From Rothia koreensis (GTDB lineage: Bacteria; Actinomycetota; Actinomycetes; Actinomycetales; Micrococcaceae): 64,000 nucleotides of DNA. A program made the position numbers and the translations under genes. The notes under the pieces were generated by a model that did no database searches, had not been told where the DNA came from, and worked only from the letters and a program-made list of their open reading frames with translations. The stretch lies in contig NZ_NOIQ01000001.1 in assembly GCF_004136575.1 (NCBI RefSeq), positions 496,001-560,000 of the forward strand, written 5' to 3'. Numbering within the stretch: position 1 is the stretch's first letter; each line of letters begins with the position of its first letter. Below, in pieces: positions 42,754 to 50,311 of this stretch.

Positions 42754-43371
42754 TCAATCCTCCGCCTGGTCGGGAGAGAAGCGGCGCGAGATCTCGCGGG
42801 CGTCGTCGGAACTCGGTCCCGGTTGGGGAACGAAAATCGCTTCCCGGTAGTACTGGAGCTCGACGATCGAGTCCTTGATGTCTCCCAGGGCGCGATGGTT
42901 CCCCGTCTTGGCCGGCGCCTGGTAGTAAGCACGCGGGTACCAGCGGCGGGACAACTCCTTGATGGTCGATACATCAATCACCCGATAGTGCAGGTGCTCG
43001 ATGACCTTGGGCATGTCCCGTGAGAGGAATGTCTTGTCGGTGCCGATGGAATTGCCGCCCAGCTGGGCCTTGCCGGCATCCGGGACGTGCTTGCGAATGT
43101 GTTCGAGCACCTGGTGTTCGGCTTCCTCCATGGTCAGCCCCTGGTCGAGCTCCTCGAGCAGTCCCGACGTCGTGTGCATATCCCTCACGAAATCGTTCAT
43201 CTGCTCCAATGCCTCCGGCTCGGGCCTGATGAGCACATCGAGACCCTCGTCCAGAATGGTGAGCTCGGCATCGGTGATCAGAACCGCGACTTCGATCAGA
43301 GCGTCCCGCTCCAGGTCGAGACCCGTCATCTCGCAGTCGATCCATACTATGCGTTCATTCGTTTTTGACAC
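42754..43371 (-). CDS. orn: Oligoribonuclease
   Basis: Orn degrades di- and oligoribonucleotides, including the pGpG from c-di-GMP turnover. It has 205 residues from a GTG at 43371. DEDDh exonuclease motifs are present: IVWIDCEMTGLDLERDALIE (D, E), GNSIGTDKTFLSRDMP and NHRALGDIKDSIVELQYYR (H, D). It is divergent from the mannosyltransferase-like gene downstream. Confidence 0.96.
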   Translation of the reverse strand: MSKTNERIVWIDCEMTGLDLERDALIEVAVLITDAELTILDEGLDVLIRPEPEALEQMNDFVRDMHTTSGLLEELDQGLTMEEAEHQVLEHIRKHVPDAGKAQLGGNSIGTDKTFLSRDMPKVIEHLHYRVIDVSTIKELSRRWYPRAYYQAPAKTGNHRALGDIKDSIVELQYYREAIFVPQPGPSSDDAREISRRFSPDQAED

Positions 43372-43505
43372 TCTCCCAACCTACCTCCCCGCTTCGATCG
43401 TGCCTAAGCGTCCGCGCCGTCAGTGCGGGACCTGTAAAATCGATCGAAGTCTTGCCCGAGTTCCGGCGGACTTCCGGCACGAGACCACAGCACAAAGGGG
43501 GAAGC

Positions 43506-45035
43506 TTGAGCCACAGCGCGATGCTTCGGAAACGGCGCAACCGGGAACCCCGGTTCGTGCAACGAAGCCCGCTCAGGACCGTCATCATGGGCACGATCGG
43601 TTCTCTTCTGCTGATGTTCGGGTCTTTCGGCATCGGGTGGCTCGCGCCCATCTCCTCCCTGCGGTTGCACCCGTGGATCATTTCGCTGAGGTACACGGAT
43701 GGTGCCGTCGTCATGTGCATCATCGTGACTTCGATCGGCGCGATGGCTCTTACCCGCGAGTGGATGCGTTTGAGCCAGAAGGTCGACTGGGCCAGCAAAT
43801 CCGCGAAGAAGTGGGTCACGGCCGCGATCATTTCCTGGTCCGTCCCACTGATGGCGGCCATACCGCTGTTCAGTCGGGACGTCTATTCGTACTTTGCCCA
43901 AGGGCGCGTGTATCAGTCAGGACTCAACCCCTACGAGTCGGGCGTCTCCTCGGTCAACAACTTTCTCCAGAACGGCGCGGACCAGCTGTGGAGCCAGTCT
44001 CCACCGCCGTATGGCCCGGTCTTCCTCTGGATCGAGGGTGTGGTCGTCGGGATCGCCGGCGACTCGCCCGACGTCGGGTTCTACCTTTTTCGGTTCGTCG
44101 CGCTCCTCGGCGTGGGGCTGATTGCTTACTTCTTGCCCAAGCTCGCCAGATTGCACGGTGTGAATCCCACACGGGCCTGCTGGCTGTGCCTGGCCAACCC
44201 CATGTTTCTGGTGCACTTCGTGGTCTCGGCGCACAACGATGCCCTGATGATCGGCCTCATGATGGCCGCTGTCTACGTGGCGGCCCGGTGGCGCACCACG
44301 GCAGGGGGACTCGGCGGGATTACGCTCACGACATTGGCCGTCGCGGTCAAGCCGATTGCCTTGCTCATCCTTCCGTTCGTCGGCCTGCTGTGGGCGGGCC
44401 GCGGGGCCTCCTGGCCCCGTCGCTTCCTTTTCTGGTTCCTGACCGCCGGGGTGGCCCTGCTCGAACTCTGGCTCATGGGGCTTGCGAACGGTTTCGGTTT
44501 CGACTGGGTCGGAGCGCTGACGACGACGGGCGGCGTCTGGATCTGGTACGCCCCCGTCGGACTGGCGGGTTTCCTGATGCGGTTGTGGGGCGATTCTCTG
44601 GGGCTGCCCGGTGGCGACTTGCAGTCCCTGGTCCAGAAGGTCGGCCAGATGGCAGGTGTCCTGGGTGCCGCGGTGCTCGCATTCCTCGGCCGGGACGAAA
44701 AGCTGATCCGGCGGTTGACCATCGCACTGACCCTCGTCGTCATCCTGAACCCGATGATTCAGGCCTGGTATGTGGTCTGGTTGATCCCGTTCTTTGCCGC
44801 CACGGGGATCCGTTCGGACTGGCACGTGGACTTCTTCCTGCTGACCACGCTCTTCTTCATGATGTGGGCCGTATCCGACCAGTTGGATGTTTTCCCGTAC
44901 TTGAGCCTCGACATCAACATGGGTCGACTCGTGGCGGCCGTGGTGGCACTGCTGTACGGGCTGTACATCATGTTCATCGACCCCTCCACGCGCCGTGTCT
45001 TCAGGCGGTCTCGACGGATCGGTACGATCGTGTAG
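43506..45035 (+). CDS. MptB-like polyprenol-phosphate-mannose mannosyltransferase
   Basis: This is a GT-C type membrane glycosyltransferase like MptB, an alpha-(1-6)-mannosyltransferase of lipoglycan assembly. From TTG 43506 behind GGGGGAAG it has 509 residues and about 12-13 membrane segments. The first loop has the metal/substrate motif FSRDVYSYFAQGRVYQSGLN and NPYESG; SPPPYGPVFLWIE and AHNDALMIGLMMA are also conserved in the family. It transfers mannose from polyprenol phosphate outside the cell, by family inference. Confidence 0.88.
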   Translation: MSHSAMLRKRRNREPRFVQRSPLRTVIMGTIGSLLLMFGSFGIGWLAPISSLRLHPWIISLRYTDGAVVMCIIVTSIGAMALTREWMRLSQKVDWASKSAKKWVTAAIISWSVPLMAAIPLFSRDVYSYFAQGRVYQSGLNPYESGVSSVNNFLQNGADQLWSQSPPPYGPVFLWIEGVVVGIAGDSPDVGFYLFRFVALLGVGLIAYFLPKLARLHGVNPTRACWLCLANPMFLVHFVVSAHNDALMIGLMMAAVYVAARWRTTAGGLGGITLTTLAVAVKPIALLILPFVGLLWAGRGASWPRRFLFWFLTAGVALLELWLMGLANGFGFDWVGALTTTGGVWIWYAPVGLAGFLMRLWGDSLGLPGGDLQSLVQKVGQMAGVLGAAVLAFLGRDEKLIRRLTIALTLVVILNPMIQAWYVVWLIPFFAATGIRSDWHVDFFLLTTLFFMMWAVSDQLDVFPYLSLDINMGRLVAAVVALLYGLYIMFIDPSTRRVFRRSRRIGTIV

Positions 45036-45096
45036 CTTCCGGAAGTGGAGAGCCGAGGCCATCTCGCGGTAGTCTGTACGAGGTCGCGATGGCCAA

Positions 45097-45172
45097 GCCT
45101 CAGTAGCTCAGTGGATAGAGCAGGAGCCTTCTAATCTCTTGGTCGGGGGTTCGACTCCCTCCTGGGGCACCA
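45097..45172 (+). tRNA. tRNA-Arg (anticodon TCT)
   Basis: The 76-base cloverleaf has acceptor arms GCCTCAG/CTGGGGC (one G-T pair), anticodon loop CTTCTAA (anticodon TCT), T loop TTCGACT and encoded CCA. In the anticodon stem GGAGC faces TCTCT, so the pair next to the loop is C-T, a mismatch. The accessory region begins directly after the CCA. Confidence 0.93.
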
Positions 45173-45724
45173 ATAGAAACCGCGGAAAATCAGCGAACAA
45201 CCTATTGCACATCTTGATACGCAAACGGTTTTCGGGACGATCTGCACACCGTTCTGCACACCATTGACCGAGAAGAGCCTCGCCGGGAACATCTTCGAGC
45301 GGGCCTTTCGTATGCCACCACACGGGCGTCTTGCCCATCTCCATCACCCGGCCTACGCTTGCCCCACGACTTTGCCTCGCTGCGCGCTCTGTGATTCGGC
45401 CGCCAACGATCTGCCCCACAACAACCGGGCAAGGTGGTTGCCACCGGCCTCCGAGGGAGAACCGAACTAAGCCTTGTTCGGAGTTTCTTATAAGGCCCAA
45501 TTCGCTGACCGCCCGCAAGCTTGCATACGAAGAAAATGAGACAAACCTTCTGAGACTCGTGGAAGAGAACTGCGGGAATCCGGTCTTGGTGCAAGGGATC
45601 TTCTGGTCGGCCGGAGGGCTCATGCCGGAACGCCTGCTTGGTCCCTGAGACCTGTTCAGGCAGTTTCGTTTCTCGCCCGGCCGGTGGTCTCAGAAGCAGC
45701 TGAGCATGTGCGGTGATGGCCGTT
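45173..45724. other. Gene-poor stretch after tRNA-Arg, possible element debris
   Basis: No ORF here has a convincing ribosome site or family match. Apparent reading frames on both strands are short, and one runs through the tRNA. The position right at a tRNA 3' end and the lack of intact genes suit the remains of an integrated element, but no integrase can be shown. Confidence 0.4.
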
Positions 45725-46060
45725 CTACCCCTTGGGGTCGCTGTTTGCCTTGCCCATAACACGGACTATCTCGGCTTTGGCTGCCCCGCTTTCAGCCGGG
45801 ATCAGGCGCCACACGATACCAGCCTTGGTTTCACCTTCCTCACGGGGAACGATCCACCCCAGGGTCACCAGGGAAGCGGTCAAAATATCTAACCCATCAG
45901 CCAACAGTTCGCCTTCTCCGTCGCAAATCTCACCGGTGGCCGCGCAGAATCGCCATCCCCGTCGGGCGCAAATTTGGCTGGCCCACTGACGTTCATGGTG
46001 GACGTACCTTGGTGGGATTGTCAGTAACGTTGCACTGATCGGTTGTGTCTCATAAACCAT
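45725..46060 (-). CDS. Small protein of unknown function
   Basis: I do not recognise this 111-residue protein. The ATG at 46060 follows a good AAAGGAG with 5-base spacing, which supports a real gene. It is a single globular-looking domain with two or three Cys (ASQICARRGWRFCAATGEIC) that could bind metal, and an amphipathic centre (LTASLVTLGWIVPREEGE). No membrane segment is seen. It lies in the accessory region after tRNA-Arg, so mobile-element origin is possible. Confidence 0.6.
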   Translation of the reverse strand: MVYETQPISATLLTIPPRYVHHERQWASQICARRGWRFCAATGEICDGEGELLADGLDILTASLVTLGWIVPREEGETKAGIVWRLIPAESGAAKAEIVRVMGKANSDPKG

Positions 46061-46137
46061 GGTGGCTCCTTTTGCCCCACCGGAAGCAGCAGCCTCACCA
46101 CGTCCTGCCTGCTGTCGCGCACGATGTGGTTAAAAGG

Positions 46138-46195
46138 ATCGGGCCGGGGAGTGTGTTGCGGGAATTCTTAAGCGCAACAACTCCGCCGACCCGAT
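46138..46195 (-). terminator. Imperfect hairpin after the first KGG gene
   Basis: ATCGGG...GTGTTGCG pairs with CGCAACAACTCC...CCCGAT with a few mismatches, 24 bases after the KGG stop. Confidence 0.5.
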
Positions 46196-46218
46196 CTGCC
46201 AGCTAGGAGCAGGAGGAC

Positions 46219-46422
46219 TCAGCTGGACCCGTTGCCGCTGTGGCGGCCGCCTTTTGCCTTGTCCTCTGTGGACTGGGCTTGGGCTCCCTCCTGACCGGCT
46301 TCGTGCGGATCGGCAGCATTCTTTTCGCCGAAGCTGCCCGAACTCTGCTCGCCGCCCTTGTGGGCTTGCTCTTCGGTGTCGTTGCGGTTTCCGAACTGTC
46401 CGGGATTGTTCTTGTCAGCCAT
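46219..46422 (-). CDS. KGG-repeat stress protein, copy 1
   Basis: This is a short hydrophilic protein of the stress-induced KGG (GsiB/con-10-like) class. From ATG 46422 it has 67 residues: DKNNPGQFGNRNDTEEQA, HKGGEQSSGSFGEKNAADPH, and the C-terminal DKAKGGRHSGNGSS. It contains two KGG motifs and is almost without hydrophobic residues, so it should be unfolded and act as a desiccation or stress protectant. It shares 116 identical bases with copy 2. Confidence 0.85.
   Translation of the reverse strand: MADKNNPGQFGNRNDTEEQAHKGGEQSSGSFGEKNAADPHEAGQEGAQAQSTEDKAKGGRHSGNGSS
46307..46422 (-). repeat. 116-bp identical repeat, copy A
   Basis: Identical base for base to 47373-47488. It covers the 5' coding half of both KGG genes; identity stops outside it, in both directions. 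Confidence 0.9.
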
Positions 46423-46457
46423 CGTGATACCTCTTTCGCTACGGATTGGGTTCCTTC

Positions 46458-46478
46458 TTCTTGCCACCGTGTGCTTCA
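46458..46478 (-). promoter_or_regulatory. Conserved upstream element of KGG genes, copy 1
   Basis: On the + strand TTCTTGCCACCGTGTGCTTCA matches the 21-base element of the other two KGG loci at 17 of 21 positions or better. It lies about 36-56 bases upstream of the start codon, where a promoter would be expected. Confidence 0.4.
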
Positions 46479-46554
46479 ACCCTTGTCGAAGACCGGTAGA
46501 TTTCATGTGCCGGCGGATTCAGTCGAAGAACACACCTGGACCGGGTCTCTTGGC

Positions 46555-46980
46555 TCACGTCACGTCCGCGTCCGAAATGAACTCGATCAGTTCTCCGGCG
46601 AGATCCTCGGTGCAGTTGCGAGCAACATCGGCTTGAGTGACCATTCCGACCAAGTCATGTCCGTCGATGACTGGAAGCCGGCGTACCTTGTGCTCGCTCA
46701 TTGTCCGGATGGCTTCTTCGATGCTGTCGTCTGCTCCGACGGTCACGAGCTTCGATTCACCGAGCTCTCCAGCAGTGACCTCGCTGGGGTTGCCTCCTTC
46801 GGCGGTGCATCGGACCGTGATATCACGGTCGGTCACCATGCCCTTGAGGCGATTGTCGTTGCCACAGATTGGCACGGCACCAACGCGCAGATCACGCAAT
46901 AAACGTGCTGCATCGGTCAGGGTGTCCGATTCCCCGATGCACTGGGCATCAGGGGTCATGATGTCGCGTATTGCCACCAT
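46555..46980 (-). CDS. CBS-domain protein
   Basis: A stand-alone pair of CBS domains forms a Bateman module that binds adenine nucleotides. The 141-residue protein has repeats starting AIRDIMTPDAQCIGESDTLT and GESKLVTVGADDSIEEAIRT, each with the G-x-V-T-x-x-D motif: LKGMVTDRDITVR and LVGMVTQADVARN. The ATG follows GAGGAGG. It sits between the two KGG genes on the same strand, suggesting a shared stress role; this is inference. Confidence 0.9.
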   Translation of the reverse strand: MVAIRDIMTPDAQCIGESDTLTDAARLLRDLRVGAVPICGNDNRLKGMVTDRDITVRCTAEGGNPSEVTAGELGESKLVTVGADDSIEEAIRTMSEHKVRRLPVIDGHDLVGMVTQADVARNCTEDLAGELIEFISDADVT

Positions 46981-47155
46981 GATTGCCTCCTCTCCACCAC
47001 CTCCCGGTCGTTGGGTGGTGAGGTCCCGTTCCTTGGGCGCTTCACCGCCTGGCCCGTGGGCTGTGCGAAGGTGAAACCATAAGCAACCGAGTCCGCTCGA
47101 CCGGGACTACCCGTGAAGGTGAAACAGGATAGGACGGTCACGGTTGACGGAAGGG

Positions 47156-47210
47156 GGCCAATGGCGGGCACAAACCAGCGCATTTGCGGCTATATGCCCG
47201 CCCATCGGCC
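47156..47210 (-). terminator. Hairpin after the second KGG gene
   Basis: GGCCGATGGGCGGGCA (- strand) pairs with TGCCCGCCATTGGCC with one bulge and one mismatch, around a 24-base loop with its own inner stem. It lies 18 bases after the KGG stop. Confidence 0.6.
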
Positions 47211-47227
47211 TACCAGCTCATGGTGAT

Positions 47228-47488
47228 TCAGCTGGTCTGGCTGCCGCTGTTGCGGCCACCCTTTGCCTTGTCCTCGGTGGACTGGGCCTGTGCGCCTTCC
47301 CGACCTGCTTCGTGGGGGTCAGCCGAGTTCTTCTCACCGAAGCTGCCGGAGCTTTCCTGGCCTGCTTGGTGGGGATCGGCAGCATTCTTTTCGCCGAAGC
47401 TGCCCGAACTCTGCTCGCCGCCCTTGTGGGCTTGCTCTTCGGTGTCGTTGCGGTTTCCGAACTGTCCGGGATTGTTCTTGTCAGCCAT
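47228..47488 (-). CDS. KGG-repeat stress protein, copy 2
   Basis: This longer paralogue of copy 1 has 86 residues from ATG 47488. It starts with the same DKNNPGQFGNRNDTEEQA and has an internal 19-residue duplication: SSGSFGEKNAADPHQAGQE followed by SSGSFGEKNSADPHEAGRE. It ends DKAKGGRNSGSQTS. The duplication explains the length difference. Function as in copy 1. Confidence 0.85.
   Translation of the reverse strand: MADKNNPGQFGNRNDTEEQAHKGGEQSSGSFGEKNAADPHQAGQESSGSFGEKNSADPHEAGREGAQAQSTEDKAKGGRNSGSQTS
47373..47488 (-). repeat. 116-bp identical repeat, copy B
   Basis: Identical to 46307-46422. This implies a recent duplication or gene conversion between the two KGG genes. Confidence 0.9.
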
Positions 47489-48174
47489 AATCTTTGCCTT
47501 TCCTCTACTGGGAGGCGTTTTTTCTTACGACCGTGCGCTTCATTTATCCACCAAACTCGCCATCAACCCATTTTTCAATCCCTGAACAGAAATTTCACCA
47601 CATTTTTCTGGTTGCACAGATGGTGGCGAGGGGAAACTGCTCCATTGGCCCGCACAGAGCGGGAAGTTGAGGGGTTGAGTACAAGAAGGGGCTGGCGTGT
47701 CGATACTGCGATCGGCTCGCCAGCCCCCGGAAACTTGGGCGAAGCGCACGTTTTTGCATGCCCCAAGGTTCCTCGCTCGGGCGGTTGATGTCATGGGCCC
47801 GAGCTGTTTCAAGGATACATCAAATTCCCATGAAGAAAAATGATTATGGTTAACCTGAAAATGAGGTACGGCTTGTTGAGCGTGTTGCCTTTGTTGTGCT
47901 GAAACTTTTATGGGCAAATTGTGAATGAGGGGTGCCTTGGTGGCTCCGTCGTGTTCGCTGTGCCGATATGAACGTGTCACTAAGTGCCAGCAATAATCAT
48001 TTTCCTGATGAATATGATAATGGGATTTGTTTTCTGATTATCCCGATTAAATGGAAATTGCCGTACACTGTGTGGTGTTGGAGGGGACCTCACCTGGCGC
48101 AGGGATCGTCGGCCACCGGGCCGATGCGGATGCGCCGAATCGTTGACAGGTCCATGTCCAGACGGAGGTGCCAC
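47489..48174. other. Intergenic stretch with low-GC segment
   Basis: The first 60 bases hold the leader and conserved 21-base element (47522-47542) of KGG copy 2. A 10-base stem GGGGCTGGCG/CGCCAGCCCC (47688-47727) follows. From about 47815 to 48065 the DNA is much more A+T-rich than the rest of the window. I see no convincing gene. Confidence 0.6.
47522..47542 (-). promoter_or_regulatory. Conserved upstream element of KGG genes, copy 2
   Basis: TTCTTACGACCGTGCGCTTCA (+ strand) differs at one base from 56707-56727 upstream of the decayed third KGG gene. Confidence 0.45.
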
Positions 48175-48357
48175 ATGCCCAATAGTGAGCATGACGAACT
48201 GCGAACCCTCCTGGCGCGGTATGCCGACGAGGCGAGACGGTCCCAAACGGCACGGAACAACATGATCCGGACTGCGCACACGGCCGGGTTCAGTGTGGAC
48301 GAGATTGCTGCTTGTTCAGGACTGGACACCCTGACCATCAAGAAAATTCTCTACTGA
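48175..48357 (+). CDS. Small helix-turn-helix-like protein
   Basis: This 60-residue protein starts at ATG 48175 behind CGGAGGTGCC. Two helical halves are visible: a charged N-terminal helix (HDELRTLLARYADEARRSQT) and a C-terminal HTH-like pair (AGFSVDEIAACSGLDTLTIK) resembling sigma-70 region 4 or resolvase-type HTH. It could be a small DNA-binding regulator. The membrane-protein gene begins 43 bases downstream on the same strand, so the two probably form a unit. Confidence 0.6.
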   Translation: MPNSEHDELRTLLARYADEARRSQTARNNMIRTAHTAGFSVDEIAACSGLDTLTIKKILY

Positions 48358-48400
48358 TCGCCACGTTCAGCCCTAGATCAAGGGCTACTGAGGAGAGAAG

Positions 48401-49483
48401 GTGCCTATGGGGCCCGATCCGTCAGGAAATTCGAAACTGTCGTTGCTGTTTATTGCGGAACCGGGGGTTCCTGCCCACCGACTGCAAAAGATCCGAGCAA
48501 ACCTGGACGCACGGATCGTGCAGGTCTATGGAGTTTCCCCGGACCTGTATGACAGCTCGGAGGCGCTGGGCATCAATCCCGAGGGCAGCCTCGACATGCA
48601 AGTGATCGCGGATATTTCCCACAAGTTCCCGCATACCACGGCGGTGGTGTGCTTGACTGAAATGCCCCGCCACAGCGGTAAGCACCCATTGATCGCAGAA
48701 GTCAATACCACCAACTGCCTGGCAGTCATCTCCTGCCCAACCCTGGAGGGGCCTTGCCCCCGACGGCGCCTGGCCCAAACCATCATGGCCTGCTTGGCCC
48801 GCATGGACCTGCCGACCAACCCCGGGACCACCCCTCCGACCCGCCTTGCATGGGGTACCTGGGGCAAAAACGAGCACGGGTTCAGCATGCGTGCCCGGGT
48901 CTTCACCGGCGAGTTGCGCACTATCACAGGCATGGTGGTCACCAACGAACCGCTTCATACTGCTCCACGATTATCAAGCGTCTTGGCCACTGCTGCGGCC
49001 ACAGGCGCCTTCGGGATCTTCTACAACTCCATCTGGCAAATGTCCTCCACCTTGAGCACCGGACGGTTGGTCTTCGTTGCGGTCATGGCCATCGCATTGA
49101 TGGTCCTGTGGCTGATGTACAACAACCGGCTCTGGGACAGACCGGTCAGTAAGAATCGGGCCTGGCTGATCACGCTGTACAACGTCTCCACCGTGGTGAC
49201 CCTGCTGCTGTGTGTGATCATGCTCTTCGCTGCGTTGCTGGTTTTCACTCTGGTCGGTGGGCTGGTGATCATCAGCCCGGAGTTCATGGAACAGATCCTG
49301 GGCTATGAAGTCGGGTTCACCGACTACCTCAGGATCGCCTGGCTCAGTGCATCCATGGGTGTTATCGGTGGGGGACTGGGCAGTAGCTTCGACTCCGAAG
49401 AGGACATTCGACGGGTCACTCACGGGCAGAGAGAGCGTCAGAGGATTACGGAGCCTGAAGAGACTGACGAAGGTTCCGCGTAG
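48401..49483 (+). CDS. Unknown protein: soluble N-domain plus four membrane segments
   Basis: I do not recognise this family. The 360-residue protein starts at GTG 48401, seven bases after AGGAG. About 180 N-terminal residues look like a mixed alpha/beta domain (KLSLLFIAEPGVPAHRLQKI, FPHTTAVVCLTEMP, CLAVISCPTLEGPCPRRRLA). Four hydrophobic segments follow (about residues 190-207, 212-231, 248-285 (long, perhaps two) and 303-320), then a charged tail (DEGSA end). It lies behind a small HTH gene within the stress island. Confidence 0.75.
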   Translation: MPMGPDPSGNSKLSLLFIAEPGVPAHRLQKIRANLDARIVQVYGVSPDLYDSSEALGINPEGSLDMQVIADISHKFPHTTAVVCLTEMPRHSGKHPLIAEVNTTNCLAVISCPTLEGPCPRRRLAQTIMACLARMDLPTNPGTTPPTRLAWGTWGKNEHGFSMRARVFTGELRTITGMVVTNEPLHTAPRLSSVLATAAATGAFGIFYNSIWQMSSTLSTGRLVFVAVMAIALMVLWLMYNNRLWDRPVSKNRAWLITLYNVSTVVTLLLCVIMLFAALLVFTLVGGLVIISPEFMEQILGYEVGFTDYLRIAWLSASMGVIGGGLGSSFDSEEDIRRVTHGQRERQRITEPEETDEGSA

Positions 49484-49536
49484 AGGCACCATGGTGCGGG
49501 AAGGAGACGAGCAGTATCTGTAGGAGCGACCATACA

Positions 49537-49686
49537 GTGGAGATCCATCCCGTGACACGGTCACTGTCTCCAACCGGTTTTGACGTCGTCTGCGCCTGCG
49601 GCTGGAGCATACGGGTGACTGACCAAAGTCAGGCGGCTGCCAGGAAACAAGAACATCTTGGCGAGAACGGTGAGGACAGCCCATAG
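49537..49686 (+). CDS. Very small Cys-containing protein
   Basis: Translation from GTG 49537, ten bases after TAGGAG, gives 49 residues including TGFDVVCACGWSIRVTDQSQ and a charged end. The C-x-C pair could bind a metal ion. A real gene or the remnant of a longer one are both possible. It lies between the membrane-protein gene and dead oxidoreductase fragments. Confidence 0.4.
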   Translation: MEIHPVTRSLSPTGFDVVCACGWSIRVTDQSQAAARKQEHLGENGEDSP

Positions 49687-49693
49687 ACGCAAC

Positions 49694-49999
49694 GCTCGGA
49701 CCTTGCTGGACGAGGGCGTGAGAGTCGTTATTGCTGACACGGTCCCGGAGAGGCTCGTGCATACGGTGAAGAGTCTCGACCACGATCGTGTCACCGTTGC
49801 AGTTGCGGACCCCACTGACCCGAAAGCGGTCTAGCACGTGGCTGAGGTCGTCCGCGAAGAGGTCGGCGGCCTCAGCATTCTGGTCTGCGAGGCCGAGGCC
49901 CATGGCCCGGACGGCGCCTTCCATGAAATTGACGATGCCGGTCGGCCCCAGATTCTCGAGACCAACGTCGTGAGCACCGTGCGTGTGACCCGCGCGGTG
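49694..49999 (+). pseudogene. Short-chain dehydrogenase remnant with in-frame stop
   Basis: One frame reads ARTLLDEGVRVVIADTVPER, then TDPKAV, a TAG stop (49832-49834), then HVAEVVREEVGGLSILVCEA and ILETNVVSTVRVTRAV. This is the co-factor half of an SDR enzyme (D-x-D turn after beta-2, L-V-C-x-A near N-A-G, N-x-x-S/T). The N-terminal glycine motif, the active-site Tyr-Lys and the whole C-terminal half are missing, so it is a dead fragment. Confidence 0.7.
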
Positions 50000-50010
50000 C
50001 CGCGAGGGTG

Positions 50011-50103
50011 GTCGAGACCGGTCACCAGGTCATCGACTACGCGAAGCTGTTGCTCGCCACTGGTTCGGCAAACAAGGATCGCCGTCGAGTGGGTACTTCA
50101 TAG
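50011..50103 (+). pseudogene. FAD-dependent oxidoreductase fragment
   Basis: This frame reads VETGHQVIDYAKLLLATGSA and then a stop after KDRRRVGTS. The Y-x-K-L-L-L-A-T-G-S motif is the nucleotide-binding signature of ferredoxin reductase-type enzymes. Only about 30 residues remain, fused directly behind the dehydrogenase remnant. Confidence 0.6.
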
Positions 50104-50311
50104 TGATGGTTCTGAACAATCCGGGTGTCGTCGTCGCAGAGTTTGCTGGGTATGGGGCCAGGCACGAAGACAACCCAGGGGCAGTCCAGTGCCTTTCCAG
50201 TGTCGGCAGCAGAGACCGCACATCATGTGCGTGGGGACGTTCCTTCTATCGACGGGAAGCGAAGTGGGGCGTATTCTCGGCACCATTCCGATGCGGATGG
50301 TGAGGTGGCCG

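Noticed and set aside
45340-45420. Possible integrase remnant (short HDFAS-like string on the + strand)
   Set aside because: Only five residues fit the tyrosine recombinase box and the frame is broken on both sides; chance is likely.
45108-45762. Open frames on the - strand running through or close to tRNA-Arg
   Set aside because: The frames include tRNA bases, have no ribosome site and show no protein family features.
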